From assembly GCA_958405195.1 (NCBI GenBank), contig CATYDM010000021.1:1-30010 (forward strand): a DNA stretch of 30,010 bases. Direction: 5' to 3'. This document shows positions 15,897 through 22,648 of this stretch, piece after piece. Origin of the DNA: an uncultured Collinsella sp. (lineage in GTDB: Bacteria > Actinomycetota > Coriobacteriia > Coriobacteriales > Coriobacteriaceae). The notes beneath the pieces were generated by a model. It was not told the origin of the DNA, did no database searches, and saw only the letters and a program-made list of their open reading frames with translations. The position numbers and the translations under genes were made by a program. Positions within the stretch are counted from its first letter, which is position 1. Each line of letters opens with the position of its first letter.

Positions 15897-15930
15897 AGTT
15901 CACTGTCCCCTTTGTGGTGGTTTTGATCGG

Positions 15931-16554
15931 TTAGCCTTCGAGCTGGGCCACTTTGTAGCGGTAGGCAGCGGCGATAACGTCCTTGCAGCCCTCGCGGCCC
16001 AGCTTGGCGCGGTTGACGACGATATCCTTGCCGCTCGTCATCTTCCACTTTCCGGCGCTATAGCGCTTATAGAACGCCTCGCGCGCCTTCTGCTGCTGCT
16101 TGACCAGCTTGGCGCCTTTCTTTTTATTAAGGCCACGCTTCTTGCGCACGATCTCGACGCGGTCCTCAAAGGGTGCGGTCACCAGCACGGCAATGTGATT
16201 GGGGTTGTTGCGCAGCAGGTAATCGGACAGACGGCCTTCGATAATGCAGCTCTCGGTCTCGCCCAAATCCAAAATCACCTGGCTCATCTTTTGGAACAAC
16301 TTATCCGAGTACGAACGCGCATCGTAGCGGTCGGGCAGAAACGCCATGTTCTCCACGGCCAGGCGCTCGTCATAGGCGGCCATCTTATCGAGCGACTCGC
16401 CCGCGCGCAGCGACGCACGCACCAGCAGCTCGTTGTCGTACAGTGGAATCCCCAACTCGTTGGCGAGGATGCGTCCGATCTCGTGGCCCTCGGCACCAAA
16501 GTCGCGCGCGATGGTAATGACCACAGGACTCTTCTTGTTCTCCAGATCGCTCAT
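15931..16554 (-). CDS. Cytidylate-kinase-like family protein
   Basis: A 207-residue protein of the cytidylate kinase-like family (Cytidylate_kin2 type), which contains small P-loop-related kinases of mostly unproven substrate. The start VVITIARDFGAEGHEIGRILA occupies the place of the nucleotide-binding loop in this family. GIPLYDNELL at about 35-44 and the later CIIEGRLSDYLL match its core, and a basic segment (RVEIVRKKRGLNKKKGAK) resembles a lid. It lacks the classical GxxGxGKT loop, so calling it CMP kinase would be unsafe. AAAGGA precedes ATG 16554. It follows the ABC permease after a large palindrome, and its own terminator has been split by the IS. Confidence 0.78.
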   Translation of the reverse strand: MSDLENKKSPVVITIARDFGAEGHEIGRILANELGIPLYDNELLVRASLRAGESLDKMAAYDERLAVENMAFLPDRYDARSYSDKLFQKMSQVILDLGETESCIIEGRLSDYLLRNNPNHIAVLVTAPFEDRVEIVRKKRGLNKKKGAKLVKQQQKAREAFYKRYSAGKWKMTSGKDIVVNRAKLGREGCKDVIAAAYRYKVAQLEG

Positions 16555-16620
16555 CGCGATTCCTTTCTAACAGATGAGAAATAGGCGATTCCTGATTCCC
16601 ATTTTGTCACTTACGACCGT

Positions 16621-16724
16621 CCTGGTTTCCCAAGTGCGGCAGATTGCCCCGAAAGAGGAGCGCCGCGTACTAAATGTACGCAAGCGACGATTGAGGGGCA
16701 AGGTGCCGTGCTTGGGGAAGCAGG
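16621..16724. repeat. Large imperfect palindrome downstream of the ABC operon
   Basis: Arms 16621-16650 and 16695-16724 match at 24 of 30 positions when folded, and an inner stem GCGTAC/GTACGC lies at 16665-16670 and 16676-16681. It ends 1 base before the stop codon of the second permease and stands between that gene and the kinase-like gene. It may act as a terminator or processing site; its size suggests a mobile repeat. Confidence 0.7.
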
Positions 16725-16725
16725 A

Positions 16726-17364
16726 CTATGCGGCTACGATACGGCGTTGATAAGCCCTCACCAGCAGCGAGATACCAAAGTTGAGCACAAAGTACATCGC
16801 AAACACCAGGCCGTAGAGCATAAGAACCTGCGACAGGTCGATCGCGTGGGCCATCACGACGTTTGCCGTGTACATGAGCTCGGCCACGTTAATGCCCGAA
16901 AGATACGAGCTGTCCTTGATGACGGTCGTGCACTGGCTAAACAGCGCCGGAATGATCGTCTTAAACGTCTGCGGCAGAATGATGTAGCGCATGGTGGCAA
17001 AGAAGCCAAAGCCCTGGCTCTGCGCCGCCTCAAACTGGCCGCGCGGAATCGAGTTGAGGCCGCCGCGCACAATCTCGGCCATAACAGCGCTGGTAAACAG
17101 CGTAAAGGCGATGGTCGAAATCACAATGTCCAGACCCTGCACCGTAAAGTAGATAAACAGAATCCACAGCAGGTTCGGCGTGCAACGGAACAGCTCGATG
17201 TAGGCGCTCACCAAAATACGGAACGGGCGGGGCGCATAGCTTTTAACGAGCGCCAGCACCGTGCCAAAGATAAGCGAGAAAAAGATCGACAGCGCCGAGA
17301 TCTCGATTGTCTTAACAAAGCCGCCCCAAATGTAGAGCAGGTTGGTCGCGTTGAAGATTTCCAT
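16726..17364 (-). CDS. Amino-acid ABC transporter permease (second)
   Basis: A 212-residue HisM/GlnP-type inner-membrane permease with about five membrane segments. The ATPase-contact EAA loop reads GGLNSIPRGQFEAAQSQGF, with the typical ILPQTFKTIIPAL continuation. It has the N-terminal SALSIFFSLIFGTVLAL segment shared by polar amino-acid permeases. It starts 3 nt after the stop of the first permease, so the two are coupled and probably form a heterodimer. It is the last gene of the operon. Confidence 0.93.
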   Translation of the reverse strand: MEIFNATNLLYIWGGFVKTIEISALSIFFSLIFGTVLALVKSYAPRPFRILVSAYIELFRCTPNLLWILFIYFTVQGLDIVISTIAFTLFTSAVMAEIVRGGLNSIPRGQFEAAQSQGFGFFATMRYIILPQTFKTIIPALFSQCTTVIKDSSYLSGINVAELMYTANVVMAHAIDLSQVLMLYGLVFAMYFVLNFGISLLVRAYQRRIVAA

Positions 17365-17367
17365 GCG

Positions 17368-18114
17368 CTAGGCCTCCTCTACGTTGTCGAGCCCCAGCTC
17401 GGCCAGGCTCACGCCGCGCGGACGCTCCTTGGAGCGGCGCTCGAGCCACTGCACCAGCATGGCGAGCGGAAAGCAGATGATGAAGTACATAAGGCAGCAG
17501 ACGATGTATCCCTGCAGGTAACCGTACAGACTCACAAAGTTGTCGGAACGGTACATAAGGTCGCCGCCGGCCACAAGCGCCAGCACCGACGTGTTCTTGA
17601 CCAGGTTGAGCGCCTGGTTACACAGCGGCGGCAGAATGATCTTGAATGTCTGGGGCAGCACGATGTACCAGTACGCCTGGGCACGGGTGAAGCCCTGGCT
17701 CTGGGCCGCCTCCATCTGACCGCGCGGAACCGCCTCGATACCAGTGCGGATAACCTCCGAAATGTAGGCCGCGTGATACAGGCCCACACCCAAGAAGCCC
17801 AGCACGAACGGCGCGATGCGCACCGGCTGGTCGGCACCGGTTATGGCCTGCAAAAACTGCGGACCGGCCATGTACATAAAGAGCACCTGCACGGGCAACG
17901 GGGTGTTCTGGTAAAACTCCACGTACACGCGGCTTATGGCGCGCAGCACGCGCGAGCGAGTGGTAGAGAACACGCCCAGCAGCGTGCCCAGCACCAGCGA
18001 CAGCAGCAGACCGGCAACGACCACTTGCAGCGTCACGCCAAAGCCCTCCCAGAAGGGCCCCATGTTTTGAAATGTCGTCGACCAACGGTCGGCGTCAAAT
18101 AATCCTTCGAGCAT
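17368..18114 (-). CDS. Amino-acid ABC transporter permease (first)
   Basis: A 248-residue HisQ/GlnP-type permease. The EAA loop reads TGIEAVPRGQMEAAQSQGF, followed by YIVLPQTFKIILPPL, and the conserved YVEFYQNTPLPVQVLFMY segment lies in the first half. The C-terminus carries a charged cytoplasmic tail of about 28 residues. The start is ATG 18114 because AAGGAAGGAA lies just upstream; the frame is open 11 codons further. It lies 25 nt after the binding-protein gene. Confidence 0.93.
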   Translation of the reverse strand: MLEGLFDADRWSTTFQNMGPFWEGFGVTLQVVVAGLLLSLVLGTLLGVFSTTRSRVLRAISRVYVEFYQNTPLPVQVLFMYMAGPQFLQAITGADQPVRIAPFVLGFLGVGLYHAAYISEVIRTGIEAVPRGQMEAAQSQGFTRAQAYWYIVLPQTFKIILPPLCNQALNLVKNTSVLALVAGGDLMYRSDNFVSLYGYLQGYIVCCLMYFIICFPLAMLVQWLERRSKERPRGVSLAELGLDNVEEA

Positions 18115-18139
18115 TTGATTCCTTCCTTGGACGATGTGC

Positions 18140-19015
18140 CTATACAAGACCCCAGGTCTTGACCTCTTGGTCGAGCCAGCCGTCGGCCAGGCGATCGCAA
18201 ATCACCTGATCGACCACGGCCGAAAGGTCGCAGCCTTTCTTGGTCGCCACGCCGTAGCCCTGCTCGCCAAACTTGACCTCGGGCTGCAGCAGCTCAACGG
18301 TCTCGTTCATGTAACCGGCCAGCGTGGAGCGGTCCATGGCAAAGACGTCGATATTGCCGGCATCGAGCGAACTCTTGATGATGGGGTAGCCGCTAAAGGC
18401 CCTAAACTCGGGCTTGCAGCTAAAGCCGTTGTCCTTGATCATCTGCTCGATCAGGCCCTGCGTGGTAGCACCCTGGCTCACGCCGATGACCTTGCCGTCC
18501 AGGTCCTCAATCGAGGTAAAGCCCGAACGCTTCTTGACCATGAGCCCCACATAGTCGGTGCGGTACGGCGTCGAGAAATCCCAGCTCTTCTTGCGCTCGT
18601 CGGTGATGGTGTAGGTCGCCGCGACCACGTCGAGTTGGCCGTTATCGATCAGCGGGCCGCGTGTCTTGGGCGTTACGTCGGTAAACTCGACAAGCTCCTG
18701 GGCGCGGGCCTCCTTGTAGCTCACGTCAAAGACAGCGGCGGCGATCTGATAGCACAAATCGACTTCCATGCCCTCAAAGCGGCCCCTGGCGGTGTCGTAA
18801 TAGCCATAGCCGGGAACGTCTTTCTTAACGCCGGCATTCAGATGGCCACGCGATTTGATGGCCGCAAGCTTGGACCCCTTGTCGGAGTCCTCGCCGCTGG
18901 TGGAGTTGCCGCAACCGGTAAGCGCGGTCCCCGTCAGCGCGAGCATGCCGGCGCCCGCCAGCTGCAAAAAGTGACGGCGCGACACGGCCGCCATCGTCAT
19001 ATCCGTCATGTCCAT
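18140..19015 (-). CDS. Amino-acid ABC transporter substrate-binding lipoprotein (Tat-type signal)
   Basis: A 291-residue periplasmic-binding-protein family 3 member. The N-terminus has a twin-arginine motif SRRHFLQ, a hydrophobic stretch and a lipobox LTGC, so it is probably exported by Tat and lipid-anchored. The mature part shows DVVAATYTITDERKKSWDFSTPY and a GKVIGVSQGATTQ segment typical of the family. The style resembles glutamate/aspartate-binding proteins, but the ligand is not certain. The start is unclear: GTG 19018, ATG 19015 and further in-frame ATGs lie close together without a clear ribosome site; ATG 19015 is used. It lies 8 nt after the ATPase gene and before the two permeases. 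Confidence 0.9.
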   Translation of the reverse strand: MDMTDMTMAAVSRRHFLQLAGAGMLALTGTALTGCGNSTSGEDSDKGSKLAAIKSRGHLNAGVKKDVPGYGYYDTARGRFEGMEVDLCYQIAAAVFDVSYKEARAQELVEFTDVTPKTRGPLIDNGQLDVVAATYTITDERKKSWDFSTPYRTDYVGLMVKKRSGFTSIEDLDGKVIGVSQGATTQGLIEQMIKDNGFSCKPEFRAFSGYPIIKSSLDAGNIDVFAMDRSTLAGYMNETVELLQPEVKFGEQGYGVATKKGCDLSAVVDQVICDRLADGWLDQEVKTWGLV

Positions 19016-19023
19016 CACCGCGC

Positions 19024-19755
19024 CTAGTGCAGAATCTTGGACAGGAACTCGCGGCAGCGCGGGTTCTCGGGGTTATCGAAGAAGTGCTCGGGCGTACCCT
19101 CCTCCAGAATGCGGCCGTCCTCCATAAAGATGACGCGGTCGGCCACCTGACGCGCAAAGCCCATCTCGTGCGTCACACAGATCATGGTGATGTCCTCCTG
19201 CGCGAGCTCAATCATAACGTCCAGAACTTCCTGAACCATCTCGGGGTCGAGCGCCGAGGTCGGCTCGTCAAACAGGATGATGGGCTGCTTGGTGCACAGG
19301 GCACGGGCGATGGCGATGCGCTGCTGCTGACCGCCCGAGAGATTCTGCGGATACTCGCCGGCCTTATGCGCCATGCCAACGCGCTTGAGCGCGGCGATGG
19401 CGATCTCGGTCGCCTCCTCCTTGCTCTTCTTTTGCAGCTTGATGGGCGCGAGCGTCAGGTTGCCCAGCACCGTCATGTTGGGATACAGGTTGAACTGCTG
19501 AAACACCATGGAACTATACTTGCGAGCCATCTCCAGGTGATTCTTTTTGGTGAGCGGCGTGCCGTCGATGACGACCTCGCCCGACGTGGTCTCCTCCAGA
19601 TAATCGACGCAACGGATGAGCGTCGACTTACCCGAGCCGGAAGGCCCGATCATTACGAGCTTCTCGCCGCGCTTGACGGTGAGATTGATATCTTTGAGCA
19701 CATGCAGGTCGCCAAAGTACTTGTTGAGATGCTTGATCTCGATCATGTCTGCCAT
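19024..19755 (-). CDS. Polar amino-acid ABC transporter ATPase
   Basis: A 243-residue GlnQ/HisP-type ATPase. It has Walker A GPSGSGKST, Q-loop VFQQFNLYPNMT, signature NLSGGQQQR, Walker B IILFDEPTSALDPEM and H-loop VTHEMGFA, all standard. It is the first gene of a four-gene transporter operon (ATPase, binding protein, permease, permease), which is a complete importer. GGGAAGGGA lies 5 nt before ATG 19755. The promoter should lie in the palindrome-rich 19756-19860 stretch; no convincing boxes were seen. Confidence 0.96.
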   Translation of the reverse strand: MADMIEIKHLNKYFGDLHVLKDINLTVKRGEKLVMIGPSGSGKSTLIRCVDYLEETTSGEVVIDGTPLTKKNHLEMARKYSSMVFQQFNLYPNMTVLGNLTLAPIKLQKKSKEEATEIAIAALKRVGMAHKAGEYPQNLSGGQQQRIAIARALCTKQPIILFDEPTSALDPEMVQEVLDVMIELAQEDITMICVTHEMGFARQVADRVIFMEDGRILEEGTPEHFFDNPENPRCREFLSKILH

Positions 19756-19861
19756 GAATGTCCCTTCCCTGCGTTTACACGAGTTGAACTATTGTACGGA
19801 AAGAACCGCGTTTCCGCAGCCCACACTACATTCCCGTAAAGAACCCGCAACCTTTAACCCA

Positions 19862-19928
19862 CTCATTGGGGACAGACTTAAATGAGTGCCCGCTCATTGG
19901 GCACTCATTTAAGTCTGTCCCCAATGAG
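19862..19928. repeat. 30-bp perfect palindrome with GGGGACAG/CTGTCCCC
   Basis: Arms 19862-19891 and 19899-19928 are perfect 30-bp complements with a 7-base loop. Each arm carries GGGGACAGACTTAAATGAG or its complement. It is upstream of the ABC operon and downstream of the GatB/YqeY gene. Such a long perfect stem implies recent formation or active maintenance. Confidence 0.85.
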
Positions 19929-19972
19929 CGCCGAAAATAATACAACCGTCCTTGTTGAGCATAAGCCAGCGA

Positions 19973-20071
19973 AAACCCGTACACGCGAGCAAGGTGACGT
20001 GAAATGAAAGGGCGCAGACCTTATGGTCGCGCCCTTGAAATTGAACGTCAGATTGCCGTGTGTACGGGTTT
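19973..20071. repeat. Interrupted palindrome of about 100 bp
   Basis: AAACCCGTACAC at 19973-19984 pairs with 20060-20071, and AAGGGCGC at 20008-20015 pairs with 20029-20036. A short TGACGT match lies between them. It is a second, unrelated palindrome in the same 360-base gene-free stretch; the rest of that stretch shows nothing recognisable. Confidence 0.65.
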
Positions 20072-20084
20072 GCAGCGTCGAGCC

Positions 20085-20112
20085 GTTACGCGGTTTGGTA
20101 AAACCGCGTAAC
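20085..20112 (-). terminator. Hairpin just after the GatB/YqeY gene
   Basis: A perfect 12-bp stem GTTACGCGGTTT (20085-20096) with 20101-20112 and a 4-base loop lies 3 bases after the gene's stop. No T-run follows, so it may stabilise the mRNA end rather than terminate by itself. Confidence 0.55.
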
Positions 20113-20115
20113 AAA

Positions 20116-20559
20116 TTACGCAAGCTTTGCGCCGACGATCTTTGCTGCGGCAGGCTTATCGAAGTTGCCGCCGGTGGCCTTGCCGAGTGCACCCATGACC
20201 TGGCCCATCTGCTTCTTGGACGTGGCGCCCAGCTCGGCGATAACCTGCTCGATCAGAGCCTCGAGCTCCTCGCCCGAAACCTGCGCGGGCAGCAGGGTCT
20301 CCAGAATCTTGACCTGCTCGGTCAGGTTGTCGGTACGCTCCTGGTCGGTACCGGCCTTAATGGACATCTCCAGCGTCTCACTCGTCTGCTTAATCAGACG
20401 CTTGATCATGTTGTTGACGTCTTCCTCGGTCACATCGCGACGCTCGTTGACCTCGATATTCTTCACCTCGGCCTTAACCTGGCGAATGATAGACAGGCGA
20501 ACCTTGTCCTTGGCCTTCATGGCCGCAATCATTTCCTTCTGCAGCTCTTCGTTGGTCAT
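20116..20559 (-). CDS. yqeY: GatB/YqeY domain protein
   Basis: A 147-residue protein matching the stand-alone YqeY family, related to the C-terminal tRNA-binding domain of amidotransferase subunit GatB. It has the family start MTNEELQKEMIAAMKAKDKVRLSIIRQVKAEVK, the middle LPAQVSGEELEALIEQVIAELGA, and the MGQVMGALGKATGGNFDKPAAAKIV end. Its molecular role is not established; a tRNA-related role is assumed. The start is ATG 20559, with GAGGAGG 8 nt upstream; an ATG 6 nt earlier is too close to that site. The neighbouring parvulin gene starts transcription separately. Confidence 0.9.
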   Translation of the reverse strand: MTNEELQKEMIAAMKAKDKVRLSIIRQVKAEVKNIEVNERRDVTEEDVNNMIKRLIKQTSETLEMSIKAGTDQERTDNLTEQVKILETLLPAQVSGEELEALIEQVIAELGATSKKQMGQVMGALGKATGGNFDKPAAAKIVGAKLA

Positions 20560-20613
20560 CTGCATAGCCTCCTCAATAGCGTGGGCGGTACTCACGCGGG
20601 CACCGCCCCATGA

Positions 20614-21834
20614 TTACTTAGTCGTCGACGAATCGTCGGTCGAACTCTTGGTGACGCCCTTCAGGCTGACGTTGTACGGCACGTCCTTGGGCATGGGGTT
20701 AACGGTGATGTCGGCGTCCTTCTTGTACTGCTCCAGCCACTCGCTGTACGCAGTGCTTGCCGCCTGCGTCTTCACCACGTTGGAGACGTACTTCTTGATG
20801 TCCTTGGGCACCTGCTTAATGTCATCGACCTGATTATCGACATGGAAGTAGTCGGTGCACTTGATGATGTGATAACCATAGGTCGACTCGACGACGTCGC
20901 TCACATCGCCCTTGTTGAGCCCCTCGAGCGCCGCCTGGTAGCTGTCGACGAAGGTAGTGAGCTTGTCCCAGCCAACATCGCCCTTCTTGTCCTTGGAGCC
21001 GGTGTCATCGGAGTACTGCTCCACGGCGTCCTCAAAGCTCAGCTCACCGGAGTTGATCTTGTCCAGGCACTCCTGCGCCTTGGCCTTGGCGGCAGCCTTG
21101 TCCTCGTCGGAAGCGTCGGAATCAACCTTGATCAGGATGTTCGACGAGCGGCGAGCATCGTTGTAGTTAGACAGGTTCTCGTTGATGTAATCGACGATCT
21201 CGCTGTCCTTGGGCTTGCTTGTGGGCGCTACCGCATCCTTGAGTTTCTGCTGCGCCAGGCTCTCCTTGAGCGAATCCTTGTAGGTGTCCTCGGTATAGCC
21301 GTAGGTCTTGAGGGTCTTCTTAAAGGCCTTGGCACCGCCCGCGCTCTTGCACGCGTCCTTCCATGCCTTCTCGACCTCCTCGTCCGACACCGTCACGCCG
21401 TTCTCCTTCTGTGCCTGTTGAAGCAGAATCTGCTGCGTGTAGGAGTCGATGAGTTGCTTGCGGTACTTCTTGGGCGTGAGGTCGTTGTCAACCAGATACT
21501 GCGCCCAGTCCTTGTCCTTGGTGTAGCCGTAAGACGTGCGCATGCTCATGATCTGCTTGGTCACGGTGTCCTCGGTGAGGTTGGTGCCGTTGATAGTAGC
21601 AGCAACACCGCCGGTCAGCTTGTAGCCCGAGGTGTCCTCGGCCTGCGACATAAGGCCGGAGCACGCCATCGCCGAGACGGAAAGCAGCATTGCCAGCACG
21701 CCGATGACCACCAGGACGATCTTGACGGTCTTAGACACGTACGTCTTGCGCTGCTTCTTGCGAGAGCTGGAGGCAGCGCGAGCCTGCTGCTCGGGCGTCG
21801 GCGCGGCCTCGGAGTTCTTTTTCTTATTTGCCAT
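20614..21834 (-). CDS. Membrane-anchored parvulin-type peptidyl-prolyl isomerase (SurA/PrsA-like)
   Basis: A 406-residue extracytoplasmic foldase. After a lysine-rich cytoplasmic start (about 1-35), one membrane segment follows (TVKIVLVVIGVLAMLLSVSAMA), then Cys-Ser-Gly; this may be a membrane anchor or an atypical lipobox. A SurA-N-like helical region covers roughly 60-200. The rotamase domain follows, with RRSSNILIKVDSDAS, LSFEDAVEQYSDDTGS, KGDVGWDKLTTFVDSYQAAL and VVESTYGYHIIKCTD. The tail is rich in Ser and Thr. It would help fold secreted proteins. The start is ATG 21834, with AAAGG 6 nt upstream; the frame is open 33 codons further without support. Confidence 0.88.
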   Translation of the reverse strand: MANKKKNSEAAPTPEQQARAASSSRKKQRKTYVSKTVKIVLVVIGVLAMLLSVSAMACSGLMSQAEDTSGYKLTGGVAATINGTNLTEDTVTKQIMSMRTSYGYTKDKDWAQYLVDNDLTPKKYRKQLIDSYTQQILLQQAQKENGVTVSDEEVEKAWKDACKSAGGAKAFKKTLKTYGYTEDTYKDSLKESLAQQKLKDAVAPTSKPKDSEIVDYINENLSNYNDARRSSNILIKVDSDASDEDKAAAKAKAQECLDKINSGELSFEDAVEQYSDDTGSKDKKGDVGWDKLTTFVDSYQAALEGLNKGDVSDVVESTYGYHIIKCTDYFHVDNQVDDIKQVPKDIKKYVSNVVKTQAASTAYSEWLEQYKKDADITVNPMPKDVPYNVSLKGVTKSSTDDSSTTK

Positions 21835-21910
21835 AGTTGGCCTTTCGCATAACGAATCGAACAAACGCCATTGTGTCACAACGCAGCCCCCGCGGCACGC
21901 TTGGTGCATT

Positions 21911-22017
21911 GGGGACAGGTTAATCTGCACCATTTTGGTGCAAAGGGGACAGATGCGGCACTTGGCACTTGGGGACTGTCCCTTACTGCCGGCAGAAAAG
22001 GAACGTCCCCAAGTGCC
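21911..22017. repeat. Composite of GGGGAC palindromes
   Basis: GGGGACAG occurs at 21911 and 21945, with a perfect TGCACCA/TGGTGCA palindrome between them. GGCACTTGGGGAC at 21964-21976 pairs perfectly with 22005-22017 around a 28-base loop. It seems that two or three elements of the same family have landed next to each other, in the gap between the EIIA and foldase genes. Confidence 0.7.
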
Positions 22018-22031
22018 GACTCAGCCCCACC

Positions 22032-22496
22032 TTAGAAGTGGCGGCGGATGGCGTCGACCATGCCCTGCGGCGTGGTTTGGCCGAGCACGTCGGCTGCGGC
22101 ATCGGCGTCCATAAAGATGTTCATGAGCGCCTGCAGGGCCTCGACCTGACCGCCCGGCTCTGCGATGCCCAGATTGATGACGATCTGCGCCGGCACCGGA
22201 GCGCCCATGCCAGCCATAGCGTTAAATGTCACGGGCGCGGCGGGCTTCACCACCGCGATATAGGGCTTGGCCACAAACCCCGGGTCGGTGTGCGGGATAG
22301 CGATGTTGGCCGCCGGCATGGCAAGACCCGTGGGATAGGCATCCTCGCGCGTGCGAACGGCGTCGAGCCAACCGGATGCAATGTAGCCGCGCGGGGCAAG
22401 CTCGCCCTCGAGCCGCGCAAACACCTCATCCGGCGTTGCACACTCCCAATCAAAAAACACCAGCTCAGGCGTAAACAGCGCTTCGTTATCCGCCAT
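22032..22496 (-). CDS. PTS EIIA component, fructose/galactitol type, stand-alone
   Basis: A 154-residue EIIA domain of the mannitol/fructose/galactitol group. The phosphorylated His is most likely His69 in IAIPHTDPGFV, preceded by YPTGLAMP. PVTFNAM, PVPAQIVINLG and the ALQALMNIFMDADAA helix match the fold. No EIIB, EIIC, EI or HPr gene is nearby, so it either serves a transporter encoded elsewhere or has a regulatory role. GAGAGGTGA lies before ATG 22496. A 20-bp palindrome stands directly upstream in the leader. Confidence 0.85.
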   Translation of the reverse strand: MADNEALFTPELVFFDWECATPDEVFARLEGELAPRGYIASGWLDAVRTREDAYPTGLAMPAANIAIPHTDPGFVAKPYIAVVKPAAPVTFNAMAGMGAPVPAQIVINLGIAEPGGQVEALQALMNIFMDADAAADVLGQTTPQGMVDAIRRHF

Positions 22497-22514
22497 GCGC
22501 TCACCTCTCTCATC

Positions 22515-22570
22515 TAGTCACCTGCGACGTTCTTGAATGACTAGTCGTTAAAGAACGTCGCAGGTGACTA
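22515..22570. repeat. 20-bp perfect palindrome in the EIIA leader
   Basis: Arms 22515-22534 and 22551-22570 are perfect complements (TAGTCACCTGCGACGTTCTT). The 16-base loop itself contains the palindrome GACTAGTC. The stem ends about 18 bases before the EIIA start codon, close to its ribosome site, so it could influence translation. Confidence 0.8.
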
Positions 22571-22572
22571 CC

Positions 22573-22619
22573 CAAAGCAAAGGGTGGCCACGTGCGCCTT
22601 GGCGCCAATGACCACCCTG
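22573..22619 (-). terminator. Terminator of the purFMN operon
   Basis: On the minus strand, AGGGTGG (complement of 22612-22618) pairs with CCACCCT (complement of 22581-22587) and is followed by TTGCTTT. It lies about 30 bases after the purN stop. Confidence 0.75.
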
Positions 22620-22648
22620 ACTACTCGGCTAAATTGTACTGTGCGCCG

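Larger units (their letters stand above)
14449..15902 (-). mobile_element. IS3-family insertion sequence, 1454 bp
   Basis: The ends are inverted repeats starting TGAACTGC, about 18 of 24 matching, with a shared TTGGAC block. The flanks carry a 3-bp direct repeat CTG (14446-14448 and 15903-15905), consistent with IS3-family target duplication. Inside are overlapping transposase frames OrfA and OrfB, on the minus strand, with an A7 slippery site. Both frames are broken by TAG codons, so this copy is probably inactive unless the stops are suppressed. A hairpin next to the transposase-start end covers the OrfA ribosome site. A related end lies at 1-54. Confidence 0.9.
14427..15924 (-). repeat. 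GGGGACAG palindrome split by the IS (former terminator)
   Basis: Bases 14427-14442 and 15909-15924 are perfect 16-bp complements (AAAACCACCACAAAGG and its complement). Removing the IS and one CTG duplicate rejoins them with a 9-base loop and restores GGTGCCTGTCCCC, as in the left copy. On the minus strand the restored hairpin would start 6 bases after the kinase stop and end in TTTTTGTTTT, a good intrinsic terminator. Confidence 0.8.

Noticed and set aside
14978..16540. The identical nine-residue stretch IARDFGAEG in the IS OrfB and in the kinase-like protein
   Set aside because: Bases differ at several codon positions, and RDF-x-A is usual at this place in IS3 transposases; it looks like coincidence, not gene capture.
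16708..18102. 464-codon plus-strand frame opposite the ABC permeases
   Set aside because: The permeases on the other strand are unambiguous; the translation is His/Arg/Gln-rich shadow sequence.
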